Assembly (NCBI GenBank): GCA_016235045.1
Contig: JACRME010000022.1
Location: 1 to 64,000 of the forward strand
Length of the DNA: 64,000 bases
DNA from: Nitrosomonadales bacterium
GTDB lineage: Bacteria > Pseudomonadota > Gammaproteobacteria > Burkholderiales > Gallionellaceae
Direction of reading: 5' to 3'
Part shown: in pieces, positions 54,034 to 62,329 of the stretch
Numbering within the stretch: the first letter of the stretch is position 1
How the letters are laid out: every line of letters starts with the position of its first letter
Notes under the pieces: model-generated
Databases searched by the model: none
What the model was told of the DNA's origin: nothing
The model's input: only the letters and a program-made list of their open reading frames with translations
Program-made: the position numbers and the translations under genes

Positions 54034-54534
54034 ATGGTCGTCATGGGGAAGGTGGTCGCGGCGCAGGGCATTCAGGGTTGGGTGAAGGTACAGACCTTCA
54101 CCGAATATCTGGATAGCTTGCTCGACTACGACACTTGGTACATGGGCAACGAGCAAACCTGGCGTCCGCTGGAAGTGTTGGAAGCGAACGTGCATGGCGG
54201 CAAGGTAGTGATCGCCAAACTGCAGGGAATCACCGACCGCACCGCAGCCGAGAAATGCAAGGGCATGTTGATCGCGGTCCCGCGCGCAGAGCTGCCCGAG
54301 CAGGAAGAAGGCGAATATTACTGGTCCGACCTGATTGGGCTGTCGGTGGAGAATCTGGCAGGCGAGAAGTTCGGTACAGTCGATTCACTGCTGGAGACCG
54401 GCGCCAACGACGTGCTGGTGGTCAAAGGCAAAAGCGGCGAGAAGTTGATCCCGTTTATCGACAGTGTCATCAAGCAGGTAAGCCTGAAAGACAAAACCAT
54501 CCGGGTGGATTGGCAGGCGGATTACCTCAAATGA
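54034..54534 (+). CDS. rimM: 16S rRNA processing protein RimM
   Basis: A 166-residue maturation factor for the 30S head that binds S19. [18 protein letters not shown] and the PRC-barrel part [32 protein letters not shown] and [14 protein letters not shown] are typical. I choose ATG 54034, 13 bases after rpsP with GAGG upstream; a GTG at 54001 inside rpsP is possible. The stop overlaps the trmD start (ATGA). Confidence 0.95.
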   Translation: MVVMGKVVAAQGIQGWVKVQTFTEYLDSLLDYDTWYMGNEQTWRPLEVLEANVHGGKVVIAKLQGITDRTAAEKCKGMLIAVPRAELPEQEEGEYYWSDLIGLSVENLAGEKFGTVDSLLETGANDVLVVKGKSGEKLIPFIDSVIKQVSLKDKTIRVDWQADYLK

Positions 54535-55222
54535 GGTTCGACGTCATCACGCTGTTCCCCGAGATGTTCGAAGCGATCACGAAGTACGGTGTGACGCGCA
54601 AAGCAGTTGAGTTGGGCAAGTTTCAGTTGCAGACGTGGAATCCACGGGATTTTACGACCGACAACTACCGCACCATCGACGACCGTCCCTACGGCGGCGG
54701 CCCCGGGATGGTGATGTTGGCGGAACCGCTGGAAAAAGCGATCAGCGCAGCGAAAGCAGCGCAGGTCGCAAGCGGAGCGAAGAAGAGTCGTGTGATCCAC
54801 CTCTCGCCGCAAGGCAGGCAGCTCACCCATGAAGTGGTGATGGAACTGCTGGCGCGGGATGAAGGATTGATATTGCTGGCGAGTCGTTACGAGGGCGTGG
54901 ATGAGCGCCTGTTGCGCCAGCAAGTGGATGAAGAGCTTTCGGCGACGACGCATCGGCACAGCAGGATTCCTTTGTACAGGGACTGCTGGATTGCCCCCAC
55001 TACACGCGGCCCGAGGTTTATAACGGTGAGGCGGTTCCGGAAGTGTTGATGTCCGGGCACCACGCCGAGATAGAGAAGTGGCGATTGAAGCAGGCATTAG
55101 GCAGGACTGCGGAACGTCGCCCGGATTTGCTGGCATCACGCCAGTTGACTAAACAGGAAGCTCGGCTACTGGCAGAGTACCAGCAGGAACAAGCCTCCGC
55201 ACAAGAAAAGGAAACAAAATGA
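54531..55222 (+). pseudogene. trmD: tRNA (guanine-N1)-methyltransferase with internal deletion
   Basis: TrmD methylates G37 of several tRNAs and is normally essential. Codons 1-136 are canonical ([53 protein letters not shown]). At about 54940 the sequence jumps: the segment that should read SIGDYVLSGGE and continue to LLPGVL, about 28 residues, is absent, and the frame changes. From 54941 the other frame resumes with [20 protein letters not shown] and runs to TGA 55220-55222 (93 codons). About 85 bases appear missing. The lost part forms the SAM-binding trefoil knot, so the product would be inactive. Read without correction, the frame ends at 55049 with a false tail. It is a real deletion or an assembly fault. 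Confidence 0.88.
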
Positions 55223-55587
55223 ATCTGATCGGCATTCTTGAAAAAGAAGAAATCGCGCGTCTGAACAAGACCATCCCCAATTTCGCACCCGGCGACACCG
55301 TTATTGTCGGCGTGAACGTGGTCGAAGGCGACAAGAAGCGTACCCAGGCTTTTGAAGGTGTGGTGATCGCCAAGCGCAACAAGGGGCTGAACTCCAGCTT
55401 CATCGTGCGCAAGGTCTCCGCCGGGGAAGGCGTGGAACGTACCTTCCAGACCTACTCCCCGAGCATCGCCAGCATCGAAGTGAAGCGCAAGGGCGACGTT
55501 CGCCGCGCCAAGCTCTACTACCTGCGCGACCGTTCCGGCAAGTCGGCACGTATCAAGGAAAAACTCACTGCAAGAACAGCAGGCTGA
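55219..55587 (+). CDS. rplS: 50S ribosomal protein L19
   Basis: The 122-residue large-subunit protein bL19. [40 protein letters not shown] and [20 protein letters not shown] are diagnostic. The ATG overlaps the trmD stop. It is complete, showing that the trmD lesion has not disturbed its own frame. A strong terminator follows. Confidence 0.98.
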   Translation: MNLIGILEKEEIARLNKTIPNFAPGDTVIVGVNVVEGDKKRTQAFEGVVIAKRNKGLNSSFIVRKVSAGEGVERTFQTYSPSIASIEVKRKGDVRRAKLYYLRDRSGKSARIKEKLTARTAG

Positions 55588-55603
55588 GTTTTCAGGTAGC
55601 ACA

Positions 55604-55634
55604 AAAAACGGGAGCTTAGTCTCCCGTTTTTTTA
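55604..55634 (+). terminator. Rho-independent terminator after rplS
   Basis: Stem ACGGGAG / CTCCCGT with a six-base loop (CTTAGT), preceded by A6 and followed by T7. A classic intrinsic terminator, possibly active in both directions. Confidence 0.93.
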
Positions 55635-55653
55635 TTTGGGCTATCATGTGCGC

Positions 55654-56157
55654 ATGGACTATCAGGCAATCATCTCTGCGCCATTCGGCAAACTCGGCAT
55701 CCGCTGTTCGGACACGGATCTGCTGGGCATTGAATTCCTGCCGGGGAAAACCAAAGCGCAGCCGCCGCAAGGTGAGATGGCGAAAATGATCTGTGCGGAG
55801 CTGGAAGCCTATCTGGCCGATGCCAAACATGAGATCGACCTGCCTTTCGAACTCGATGGCACGCATCATCAGTGCAATGTGTGGCAGGCAATGCTGGACA
55901 TTCCCTGCGGGCAGACCCTGACCTACGGCGAGCTCGCGAAAAAAATCGGCTCAAGCGCGCAAGCGGTCGGGCAGGCCTGCGGCAGCAATCCGATTCCTAT
56001 TATTATCCCCTGCCACCGCGTGGTGGGCAAGACCGGGCTGGGCGGCTTCATGCAGCACGCCGACGGCGAGTCGCTCGATATCAAGCGCTGGTTGCTGGCT
56101 CATGAAACAACAGCAAAATCGGAGTTCGTCATTCCCGCGCAGGTGGGAATCCAGTGA
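55654..56157 (+). CDS. ogt: Methylated-DNA-protein-cysteine methyltransferase
   Basis: A 167-residue enzyme that removes O6-alkyl groups from guanine by transfer to its own cysteine. The active site IIPCHRVVG contains C120; NVWQAMLDIPCGQTLTYGE and GLGGFMQHADGESLDIKRWL follow the family. ATG 55654 is used. Odd point: the last about 12 residues (SEFVIPAQVGIQ) and the stop are encoded by half of the CCGG-rich dispersed repeat (56128-56158), a different strand from the case in bufC. Confidence 0.94.
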   Translation: MDYQAIISAPFGKLGIRCSDTDLLGIEFLPGKTKAQPPQGEMAKMICAELEAYLADAKHEIDLPFELDGTHHQCNVWQAMLDIPCGQTLTYGELAKKIGSSAQAVGQACGSNPIPIIIPCHRVVGKTGLGGFMQHADGESLDIKRWLLAHETTAKSEFVIPAQVGIQ

Positions 56158-56206
56158 ACTTATTCAATATGCCTTTTGAATTTGTCTCCGCAACGCGGAG
56201 TGCAGG

Positions 56207-57103
56207 ATGACCGACACCGACCTCCTCGACGAATTCAGCGACGCCCTCTGGCTCGAAGATGGCCTCTCCCGCAACACCCTGGAAAGCTACCGCCGCGACC
56301 TGAACAAATTCACCGAATGGCTGGCAAAGCAGCGCGGCTGCGGCTTGCTGGCCGCCACCCATGCCGACGTACAAGGCTTCCTGGCACATCTGGTCAGCGG
56401 AGAAAAAGCCAAAGCTACCTCCACCTCGCGCGCCATCTCCAGCCTCAAGCGCCTGTTCCGCTACCTGCTGCGCCAGAACAAGATCGCGGTCGATCCGACT
56501 TTGCAGATCGCCACTCCCAAATTGCCGCGCAGTCTGCCCAAGAGCCTCACCGAAGAAGATGTCGAACTGCTGCTGAATGCGCCGGATGTCGATACCCCGC
56601 TCGGCATGCGCGACCGCACCATGCTGGAAGTGTTGTACGCCAGCGGCCTGCGCGTATCGGAGCTGGTCGGCCTGAGCGTGGCGCAGGTGAGCCTGGACAT
56701 GGGCGTGACGCGCGTGATGGGCAAAGGCAGCAAGGAACGCCTGGTGCCGCTGGGCGAAGAGGCGCTGGACTGGGTAAGGAAATATCTCGCCGAAGCCCGT
56801 CCTGCCTTGCTTCTGGGTAAGGTCACCGATGCGCTATTCGTCACCCAGCGCGGCGAAGGCATGACGCGGCAGATGTTCTGGTTCCTGATCAAGAAACACG
56901 CGAAAGAAGGCGGCCTGCACAAGCCGCTGTCGCCGCATACCCTGCGCCATGCCTTCGCCACCCACCTGCTCAACCACGGCGCCGACCTGCGCGTGGTGCA
57001 GATGCTGCTGGGGCATTCGGATATTTCAACGACGCAGATATATACGCATGTGGCGCGGGAGCGGTTGAAGGCGCTACATGCGATGCATCATCCGCGAGGG
57101 TAA
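56207..57103 (+). CDS. xerD: Tyrosine recombinase XerD
   Basis: A 298-residue site-specific recombinase that resolves chromosome dimers at dif with XerC. All catalytic residues are visible: R149 (SGLRVSELVGL), K173 (GKGSKERLVPLG), H244 and R247 (LSPHTLRHAFATHLLNHGA), H270 (LLGHSDISTTQIYTH) and Y279. It starts 49 bases after ogt. No dif site is seen nearby, as expected. Confidence 0.95.
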   Translation: MTDTDLLDEFSDALWLEDGLSRNTLESYRRDLNKFTEWLAKQRGCGLLAATHADVQGFLAHLVSGEKAKATSTSRAISSLKRLFRYLLRQNKIAVDPTLQIATPKLPRSLPKSLTEEDVELLLNAPDVDTPLGMRDRTMLEVLYASGLRVSELVGLSVAQVSLDMGVTRVMGKGSKERLVPLGEEALDWVRKYLAEARPALLLGKVTDALFVTQRGEGMTRQMFWFLIKKHAKEGGLHKPLSPHTLRHAFATHLLNHGADLRVVQMLLGHSDISTTQIYTHVARERLKALHAMHHPRG

Positions 57104-57117
57104 AGAAATTCATACCA

Positions 57118-57495
57118 TCACTTTGCTTGTTCGGCACTTGCGATTGGTTTGACGGGTTCTGCTGTTTTGGGTGTCGGGGCAGGTTTTGTTAAATCGTATT
57201 CGGCCAAGGCAAATCCGACCGGCCAGTAAATGGCACCATATGGCGGCCAGAATATGGAAACTGGCCTGAATTTTGCCCGAAGCTTGCCCTTGCTAATTAC
57301 TTTATTGTCCTGTTCCACACGATAGCGTATTCCTGCGATGGCTGTCCAAAAGAAGGGGCGCGTCGTGACTTCGCCGTTTTCCTTAATTGCAACTGGTTCC
57401 GGATTGTCATATATGTAGAGTTTGGATTCTGGGGGGACTTTGAACGTTGCTGTTGTCGAGCATGCGCCGACAAGCAGGGACAGGCAAACTACCAC
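57118..57495 (-). CDS. Small lipoprotein, possible start-codon lesion
   Basis: The frame encodes a lipoprotein with a lipobox V-G-A-C. The mature part (KLYIYDNPEPVAIKENGEVT, then WPPYGAIYWPVGFAL) has no family that I recognise. From GTG 57495 the signal would be only 11 residues without a positive N-terminus. An ATG lies 15 bases upstream at 57510, but its next codon is TGA, followed by AAA ATC CTC. If the TGA were a sense codon, a normal signal of the MxKILVVVCLSLLVGAC kind would result. So either a weak GTG start is used, or codon 2 has mutated. Confidence 0.55.
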   Translation of the reverse strand: MVVCLSLLVGACSTTATFKVPPESKLYIYDNPEPVAIKENGEVTTRPFFWTAIAGIRYRVEQDNKVISKGKLRAKFRPVSIFWPPYGAIYWPVGFALAEYDLTKPAPTPKTAEPVKPIASAEQAK

Positions 57496-57711
57496 GAGGA
57501 TTTTTCACATAATTTTTCAGAGTTGTATGTTGAAGGTAGCGCACCTTAGCAAGCTACGGCTTGAAGCGTCAACCATCGCTTATCCAGATACCATGAACAC
57601 GCTTTGCTCGTCCTCTTTCAATATGAGGACGTTCGCAATCTTGGGGTTGAATATCGCCGGTTGAGGGGAATCTTGCAGGCGGGGGCAAGCAGAAAAAATG
57701 AAGTTTTGATT

Positions 57712-57787
57712 TGGTGGAGGTGATCAGGATCGAACTGACGACCTTCTGATTGCGAACCAGACGCTCTCCCAACTGAGCTACACCCCC
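57712..57787 (-). tRNA. tRNA-Ala (anticodon CGC)
   Basis: A 76-base cloverleaf including an encoded CCA. Acceptor GGGGGTG / CACCTCC contains the G3-U70 pair that defines alanine tRNA. D-stem GCTC/GAGC, anticodon stem TCTGG/TCAGA with loop TTCGCAA (anticodon CGC, codon GCG), T-stem GTCAG/CTGAT. All stems close. Confidence 0.92.
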
Positions 57788-57917
57788 ACGGCAGGCGAAT
57801 CCTAAAGGCAAATCGCCGGTTTGAAAAGAGTTTGACGGAAATACTCGGGAAGGTTTCTAAATAAGCGATTTCCTGCAATAATCCCCACACGAAACAATAT
57901 TACCGAATTGAGGCATC

Positions 57918-58583
57918 ATGGCTTTGACGCAGGACGATTTGAAACGCGCGGTTGCCCAGGCGGCAATCGCTTATGTACCGATGGATTGCATCGTGGGCGT
58001 GGGTACCGGTTCTACCGCCAACTTCTTCATCGACGAACTGGCCAAGATCAAGCACAAGATACGCGGTGCGGTCGCCAGTTCCGAGGCGTCCACCAAGCGG
58101 TTACAAGGGCACGGCATCGAGGTGCTGTCGCTGAACGACGCGGGCGATTTGCCGGTGTATGTGGACGGGGCGGACGAAATCACCAAACACATGCACATGG
58201 TCAAGGGCGGCGGCGGCGCGCTGACGCGCGAGAAGATCGTGGCGGCGGCCAGCAAAAAATTCATTTGCGTGTGCGACCAGAGCAAGCTGGTGGATGTGCT
58301 GGGCAAGTTCCCTCTTCCGATTGAGGTTATTCCGATGGCGCGCAGCTACGTGGCGCGTCAGCTGGTGAAACTGGGCGGGCAGCCGAAGTTGCGCGAGGGT
58401 TTCACGACCGATAACGGTAATGTCATCCTCGATGTGCATAATCTTCAGATCATGAATCCGGTGGAACTGGAAACCAACTTGAACCAATTGGCGGGGGTGG
58501 TGACCAACGGCTTGTTCGCGCGGCGCGCGGCAGATGTATTGCTGCTGGGCACCCCGGACGGCGTGAAGACGCTCACAGCATGA
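57918..58583 (+). CDS. rpiA: Ribose-5-phosphate isomerase A
   Basis: A 221-residue enzyme interconverting ribose 5-phosphate and ribulose 5-phosphate. [17 protein letters not shown], the catalytic [24 protein letters not shown] and [11 protein letters not shown] are diagnostic. It stands between tRNA-Ala and phoU. Complete. Confidence 0.96.
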   Translation: MALTQDDLKRAVAQAAIAYVPMDCIVGVGTGSTANFFIDELAKIKHKIRGAVASSEASTKRLQGHGIEVLSLNDAGDLPVYVDGADEITKHMHMVKGGGGALTREKIVAAASKKFICVCDQSKLVDVLGKFPLPIEVIPMARSYVARQLVKLGGQPKLREGFTTDNGNVILDVHNLQIMNPVELETNLNQLAGVVTNGLFARRAADVLLLGTPDGVKTLTA

Positions 58584-58651
58584 CCTGGTAACAAAAGCGT
58601 AACGATGCATCGGTAGCATTCGTCATTTGCAATATTTTTTAAGGAAACATC

Positions 58652-59359
58652 ATGGCCGGCAGCGAACACACCTCGAAACAATTTGATGCGGAACTGGAAG
58701 CGGTCCGCGCCCGCGTATTGCAGATGGGCGGGCTGGTGGAAAGCCAGATCCGCCTGGCCGTCGAATCGCTGACTACAGGTGATGTGGCGCTGATGAACCG
58801 TGTGATTGAGGACGACCATCGCGTCAATTCCATGGAAGTCGAGATCGACGAAAGCTGCAACCGCATCCTGGTGCGCCGTCAGCCGGCGGCAGGCGACCTG
58901 CGCATGGTGATGACCGTGATCAAGACCATCACCGACCTGGAACGCATCGGCGACGAAGCGGAAAAGATCGCGCGCATGGCCAAGCTGCTGTCGCAAAAAG
59001 AGCGCCTGTACCTGCCGCGCTACAACGAAATCAAGCATGCCTCCGACATTGCGCTGGACATGCTGCGCAAATCGCTGGACGCGTTCGCCCGTCTCGACCT
59101 GCCCACGGCCGCGCAAGTGGTGCGCCAGGACGAGCAGGTGGACGAAGAGTTCCGCGCCATCATGCGTTACCTCATCACGTTCATGATGGAAGACCCGCGC
59201 ACCATTTCCACCTCGCTGGAAATCCTGTTCGTGGCCAAAGCCATCGAGCGTATCGGCGATCATGCCAAGAACATGTCCGAGTATGTCGTCTATATGGTCA
59301 AGGGCCGCGACGTGCGTCATGTCACCGTCGAGGAAATCGAGCGCGAAGTTCAGCAATAA
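58652..59359 (+). CDS. phoU: Phosphate signalling protein PhoU
   Basis: A 235-residue protein of two three-helix bundles with the metal-binding E-x3-D motifs (TITDLERIGDEAEKIARMAK and AKAIERIGDHAKNMSEYVVY). PhoU restrains PhoR and the Pst transporter at high phosphate. No pst or phoB genes are in the window; ppx follows on the same strand, linking it with polyphosphate turnover. Confidence 0.96.
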   Translation: MAGSEHTSKQFDAELEAVRARVLQMGGLVESQIRLAVESLTTGDVALMNRVIEDDHRVNSMEVEIDESCNRILVRRQPAAGDLRMVMTVIKTITDLERIGDEAEKIARMAKLLSQKERLYLPRYNEIKHASDIALDMLRKSLDAFARLDLPTAAQVVRQDEQVDEEFRAIMRYLITFMMEDPRTISTSLEILFVAKAIERIGDHAKNMSEYVVYMVKGRDVRHVTVEEIEREVQQ

Positions 59360-59452
59360 CCCATTCCAATCCTCGACGATACTGCGTTGGCCGCCTCGCT
59401 CACTTCTTGCCGCCTTGTCTCGCCTTCGACTTGAAACCGGGATAAATATTCA

Positions 59453-60931
59453 GTGCAACAACAACCCATTCTTGCTGCTGTCGATCTCGGCTCCAACAGT
59501 TTTCGCCTGCAAATCGCCCGTGTCGAGAACGACCAGCTTTACATGCTGGACGGATTGCGCGAGGCGGTGCGCCTGGCGGCCGGCCTGACCGAAGACAAGC
59601 GTCTCGACAAGGCCGCGCAGCAACGCGCGCTTCCCTGTCTGCAACGTTTCGGCGAACGCCTGCGCGGCTTGCCGCGCGAAGCGGTGCGCGCGGTCGGCAC
59701 CAATTCGTTGCGCGTTGCCAAGAATGCCCCCGAATTTCTGCAGCAAGCCGAAGCGGCGCTCGGTTTTCCCATCGATGTCATTGCCGGGCGCGAAGAAGCG
59801 CGCCTGATCTACCTCGGCGTTGCTCGTTCCCAGCCGCAGGCGGAAGGCAGGCAACTGGTGATCGACATCGGCGGCGGCTCCACCGAGTTCGTCATCGGCA
59901 GCGGCGCGAAACCGCTCAGGCTGGAAAGCCTGTACATGGGCAGTGTGAGCTACAGCGTGCGGTATTTTCCCGACGGCAGGATAGTCAAATCCAACCTGAA
60001 GCAGGCAGAACTTGCTGCGCGCAGCGAAGTGCAGGCCATCGCTTCCGAATATTCCAGAGGACACTGGGATGTCGCGCTGGGCTCGTCCGGGACGGCGCGC
60101 GCGTTGTGCGACATTCTGGAACAGAACGGTTACAGCAACGGGGGTATTACGCGCGAGGGACTGGAACTGTTGCGCGAGCAATTGCTCAAGGCGGGCGATG
60201 TGGCCAAACTCGACCTGCCGGGGCTCAAGGCGGACCGTATTCCCATGCTGCCGGGGGGCTACGCCATCATGTATGCCGCCTTCTGCGAACTCGGTATTGA
60301 ACAAATGCAGCCCGCACTGGGTGCTTTGCGCGAAGGTCTTCTGTATGACCTGCTCGGGCGTTTCCACCACGACGACATGCGCGAAGTCACCATGCAGCAG
60401 TTCATGCGCCGCTACCACGTGGATACCCGCCAAGCGTCGCGGGTGGCGCATCTTGCCGACTTGCTGGCAAGGCAATTCCTGGCAGATCGGTTCGGCGAGG
60501 AGGATTCGCACCTGCTCGCGTGGGCGGCGAACCTGCACGAGATCGGCATCAGCGTTGCGCACAGCGGCTACCACAAGCACACCGCCTATATCCTGGCTAA
60601 TGCCGACATGCCGGGCTTCTCGAAAACCGAGCAGAATTGCCTGAGCCTGCTGACGCTGTCGCATCGCGGGAATCTGGAAAAGCTGCGAGACAAATTGGTC
60701 GCACCCGAAAAACTGGCCCAAGTGATGGCGTTGCGTCTGGCCGCGCTTATCTACCGCAATCGCGGCGACGTCGAATTGCCCGCCATGCAGGGCCGTTTCA
60801 GCGGCACCAGGTTCCAGCTCGTTCTCTCGCCGGGTTGGTTGTTGCGGAACCCGCTCACCGAAGCGGCGCTACTGGAAGAAATGAAACAATGGAAAGGCTT
60901 GGGCGTGAGCATGCAAGTCGTCGAAGGATGA
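59453..60931 (+). CDS. ppx: Ppx/GppA exopolyphosphatase family phosphatase
   Basis: A 492-residue actin-like ATPase-fold phosphatase. P-loops AAVDLGSNSFRLQIARV and VIDIGGGSTEFVIG, then GLKADRIPMLPGGYAIMYA; the C-terminal HD-like part includes LAWAANLHEIGISVAHSGYH. It degrades polyphosphate or pppGpp; the length fits Ppx. Start is GTG 59453. It follows phoU. Confidence 0.93.
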   Translation: MQQQPILAAVDLGSNSFRLQIARVENDQLYMLDGLREAVRLAAGLTEDKRLDKAAQQRALPCLQRFGERLRGLPREAVRAVGTNSLRVAKNAPEFLQQAEAALGFPIDVIAGREEARLIYLGVARSQPQAEGRQLVIDIGGGSTEFVIGSGAKPLRLESLYMGSVSYSVRYFPDGRIVKSNLKQAELAARSEVQAIASEYSRGHWDVALGSSGTARALCDILEQNGYSNGGITREGLELLREQLLKAGDVAKLDLPGLKADRIPMLPGGYAIMYAAFCELGIEQMQPALGALREGLLYDLLGRFHHDDMREVTMQQFMRRYHVDTRQASRVAHLADLLARQFLADRFGEEDSHLLAWAANLHEIGISVAHSGYHKHTAYILANADMPGFSKTEQNCLSLLTLSHRGNLEKLRDKLVAPEKLAQVMALRLAALIYRNRGDVELPAMQGRFSGTRFQLVLSPGWLLRNPLTEAALLEEMKQWKGLGVSMQVVEG

Positions 60932-60980
60932 GGCAGAATTCGCATCCGCAGCAATCGTTGGCAACTAACCGGAGATATTC

Positions 60981-61202
60981 ATGACGAAACAACTCAAAAC
61001 CATATTCATCTGCCTGGTGATCGGCATCCTTATCGGCATGGCGCTCGGCGTCAACATCGGGCGCAACAAGCCGCTGCTCTCCAACCCGTTCGCCAAGGAA
61101 TCCCTGGTCGATCGCGCCAAAGCACTGGGTAACGAAACGCTGGAGCAAAGCGGCAAGGCACTGGAAAAGACCGGGCAGGCGCTGCAGGATAAAGCCAAGT
61201 AA
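60981..61202 (+). CDS. Small single-pass membrane protein
   Basis: A 73-residue protein with one membrane helix (about 7-26, IFICLVIGILIGMALGVNIG) and a soluble helix with regular Leu/Ala spacing (DRAKALGNETLEQSGKALEK). It follows ppx by 49 bases with CCGGAG upstream. No family recognised. Likely real given the good start and strong helix. Confidence 0.65.
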   Translation: MTKQLKTIFICLVIGILIGMALGVNIGRNKPLLSNPFAKESLVDRAKALGNETLEQSGKALEKTGQALQDKAK

Positions 61203-61307
61203 GCCGGCTTGCCGGCGGTTGATGCAGAAGTCCGATCCGGCCGGGTAAAAGCCCGCGTGCTGTTTCAGGACTGCACCGTTTTTTTCAATAAACGAGAGGA
61301 AATATAG

Positions 61308-61841
61308 ATGAGCTTTTTCAGAGTAGCTGTAGTCGTGTCGTTGGCCGTTGCATCTGCTGCCGCAAATGCAGAAGTGCCGGGCGCCTATGTCGGTGCCGGC
61401 GTGGGCGTTCCCCATGTTGCCTATGGCAGTTCCGGTTTGGCGTTCAAGCTGTTCGGCGGAGCCAAGGTCCACCAATTCGACATCTCCAAAGCGGGCAAGC
61501 TCGACCTTGCGATCCAGGGCGAATACATCAATTTCGGCAATTCCAGTGCAAGGGGCGCATCCTGGAAACAGTCCGGGTTTGCAGTTGCCGGCGTCGGTTC
61601 CTGGGTCATCCCCAGGAAATGGGCGGCATGGGCGGACGAAAAAGTCGCCGTACTGGCCAAAGTAGGCGGATCGCGGGTTGCCTACAGTTCCAGCCTTGGC
61701 CCAAGCTACACCGCAACTGGAGTGACGCACGGACTTGGCGCCGATTACAGCTTCACGCCCCAATTCTCCGCCCGCGCGATGGCCGAGTACTATCCCGGCT
61801 CATACAACGTGTATGGGATCTCCGGCGTATTCAAGTTCTGA
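61308..61841 (+). CDS. Outer membrane beta-barrel-like protein
   Basis: A 177-residue protein with a Sec signal ending in ANA-E (residues 1-21). Alternating aromatic/hydrophobic strands (GAYVGAGVGVPHVAYGSSGL, FKLFGGAKVHQF, LDLAIQGEYINFGNSSA, later GLGADYSFTPQFSARAMAEY) end in a terminal Phe (GVFKF), the usual sign of an outer membrane barrel. It looks like the OmpA-N/OmpW-like eight-strand class. Gene ends before a long hairpin. Confidence 0.78.
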   Translation: MSFFRVAVVVSLAVASAAANAEVPGAYVGAGVGVPHVAYGSSGLAFKLFGGAKVHQFDISKAGKLDLAIQGEYINFGNSSARGASWKQSGFAVAGVGSWVIPRKWAAWADEKVAVLAKVGGSRVAYSSSLGPSYTATGVTHGLGADYSFTPQFSARAMAEYYPGSYNVYGISGVFKF

Positions 61842-61859
61842 TTCCGCCGCAATTGAAAC

Positions 61860-61893
61860 CACGACAAGGCTCGCTTAGGCGAGCCTTGTCGTG
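61860..61893. terminator. Long hairpin, likely terminator
   Basis: A perfect 15-bp stem CACGACAAGGCTCGC / GCGAGCCTTGTCGTG with a TTAG loop, 18 bases after the barrel gene stop. No T-run follows, so it may be an attenuating or stability hairpin rather than a classic terminator. Confidence 0.6.
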
Positions 61894-61936
61894 TGCGGGC
61901 AGCGGGGATTCGCTTCCCCACGTGCTAAACTCCACC

Positions 61937-62290
61937 CCGAAGCTGGCTAGACAGTCGCTGCACGCTGATGTTGTGCAGAGGAAAGTCCGGGCTCCATAGA
62001 GCAGGATGCCGGTTAACGACCGGACGCCGTGAGGCGATGGAAAGTGCCACAGAAAATACACCGCCGATGGCTGCGCAAGCAGTACAGGCAAGGTTGAAAT
62101 GGCGAGGTAAGAGCTCACCGCGCTGGTGGCAACATCAGCGGCAGGGTAAACCCCATCCGGAGCAAGACCAAATAGGCTGGCCATGACGTTGCTCGCGTCG
62201 CCAGCGGGTAGGTTGCTTGAGCGTCAGGTAACGAAACGCCTAGAGGAATGACTGTCCACGACAGAACCCGGCTTACCGGCTGGCTTCACC
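61937..62290 (+). ncRNA. rnpB: RNase P RNA, class A
   Basis: The catalytic RNA of RNase P. Conserved blocks are plain: GAAGCTGGCTAGACAGTCGC at the 5' end, GAGGAAAGTCCGGGCTCC, GGCAGGGTAAACCCCATCCG, and AGAGGAATGACTGTCCACGA, then ACAGAACCCGGCTTA and CCGGCTGGCTTC at the 3' end, where the ends pair. Length about 350 fits class A. End points are approximate to a few bases. Confidence 0.94.
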
Positions 62291-62329
62291 TTCTTATTTT
62301 CAACCTTGCATATTAAAAGATAGGTTTTT

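Noticed and set aside
54531-55049. A 172-residue short TrmD as a real product
   Set aside because: The last about 36 residues are out-of-frame translation of conserved trmD sequence; the true C-terminal half is readable in another frame.
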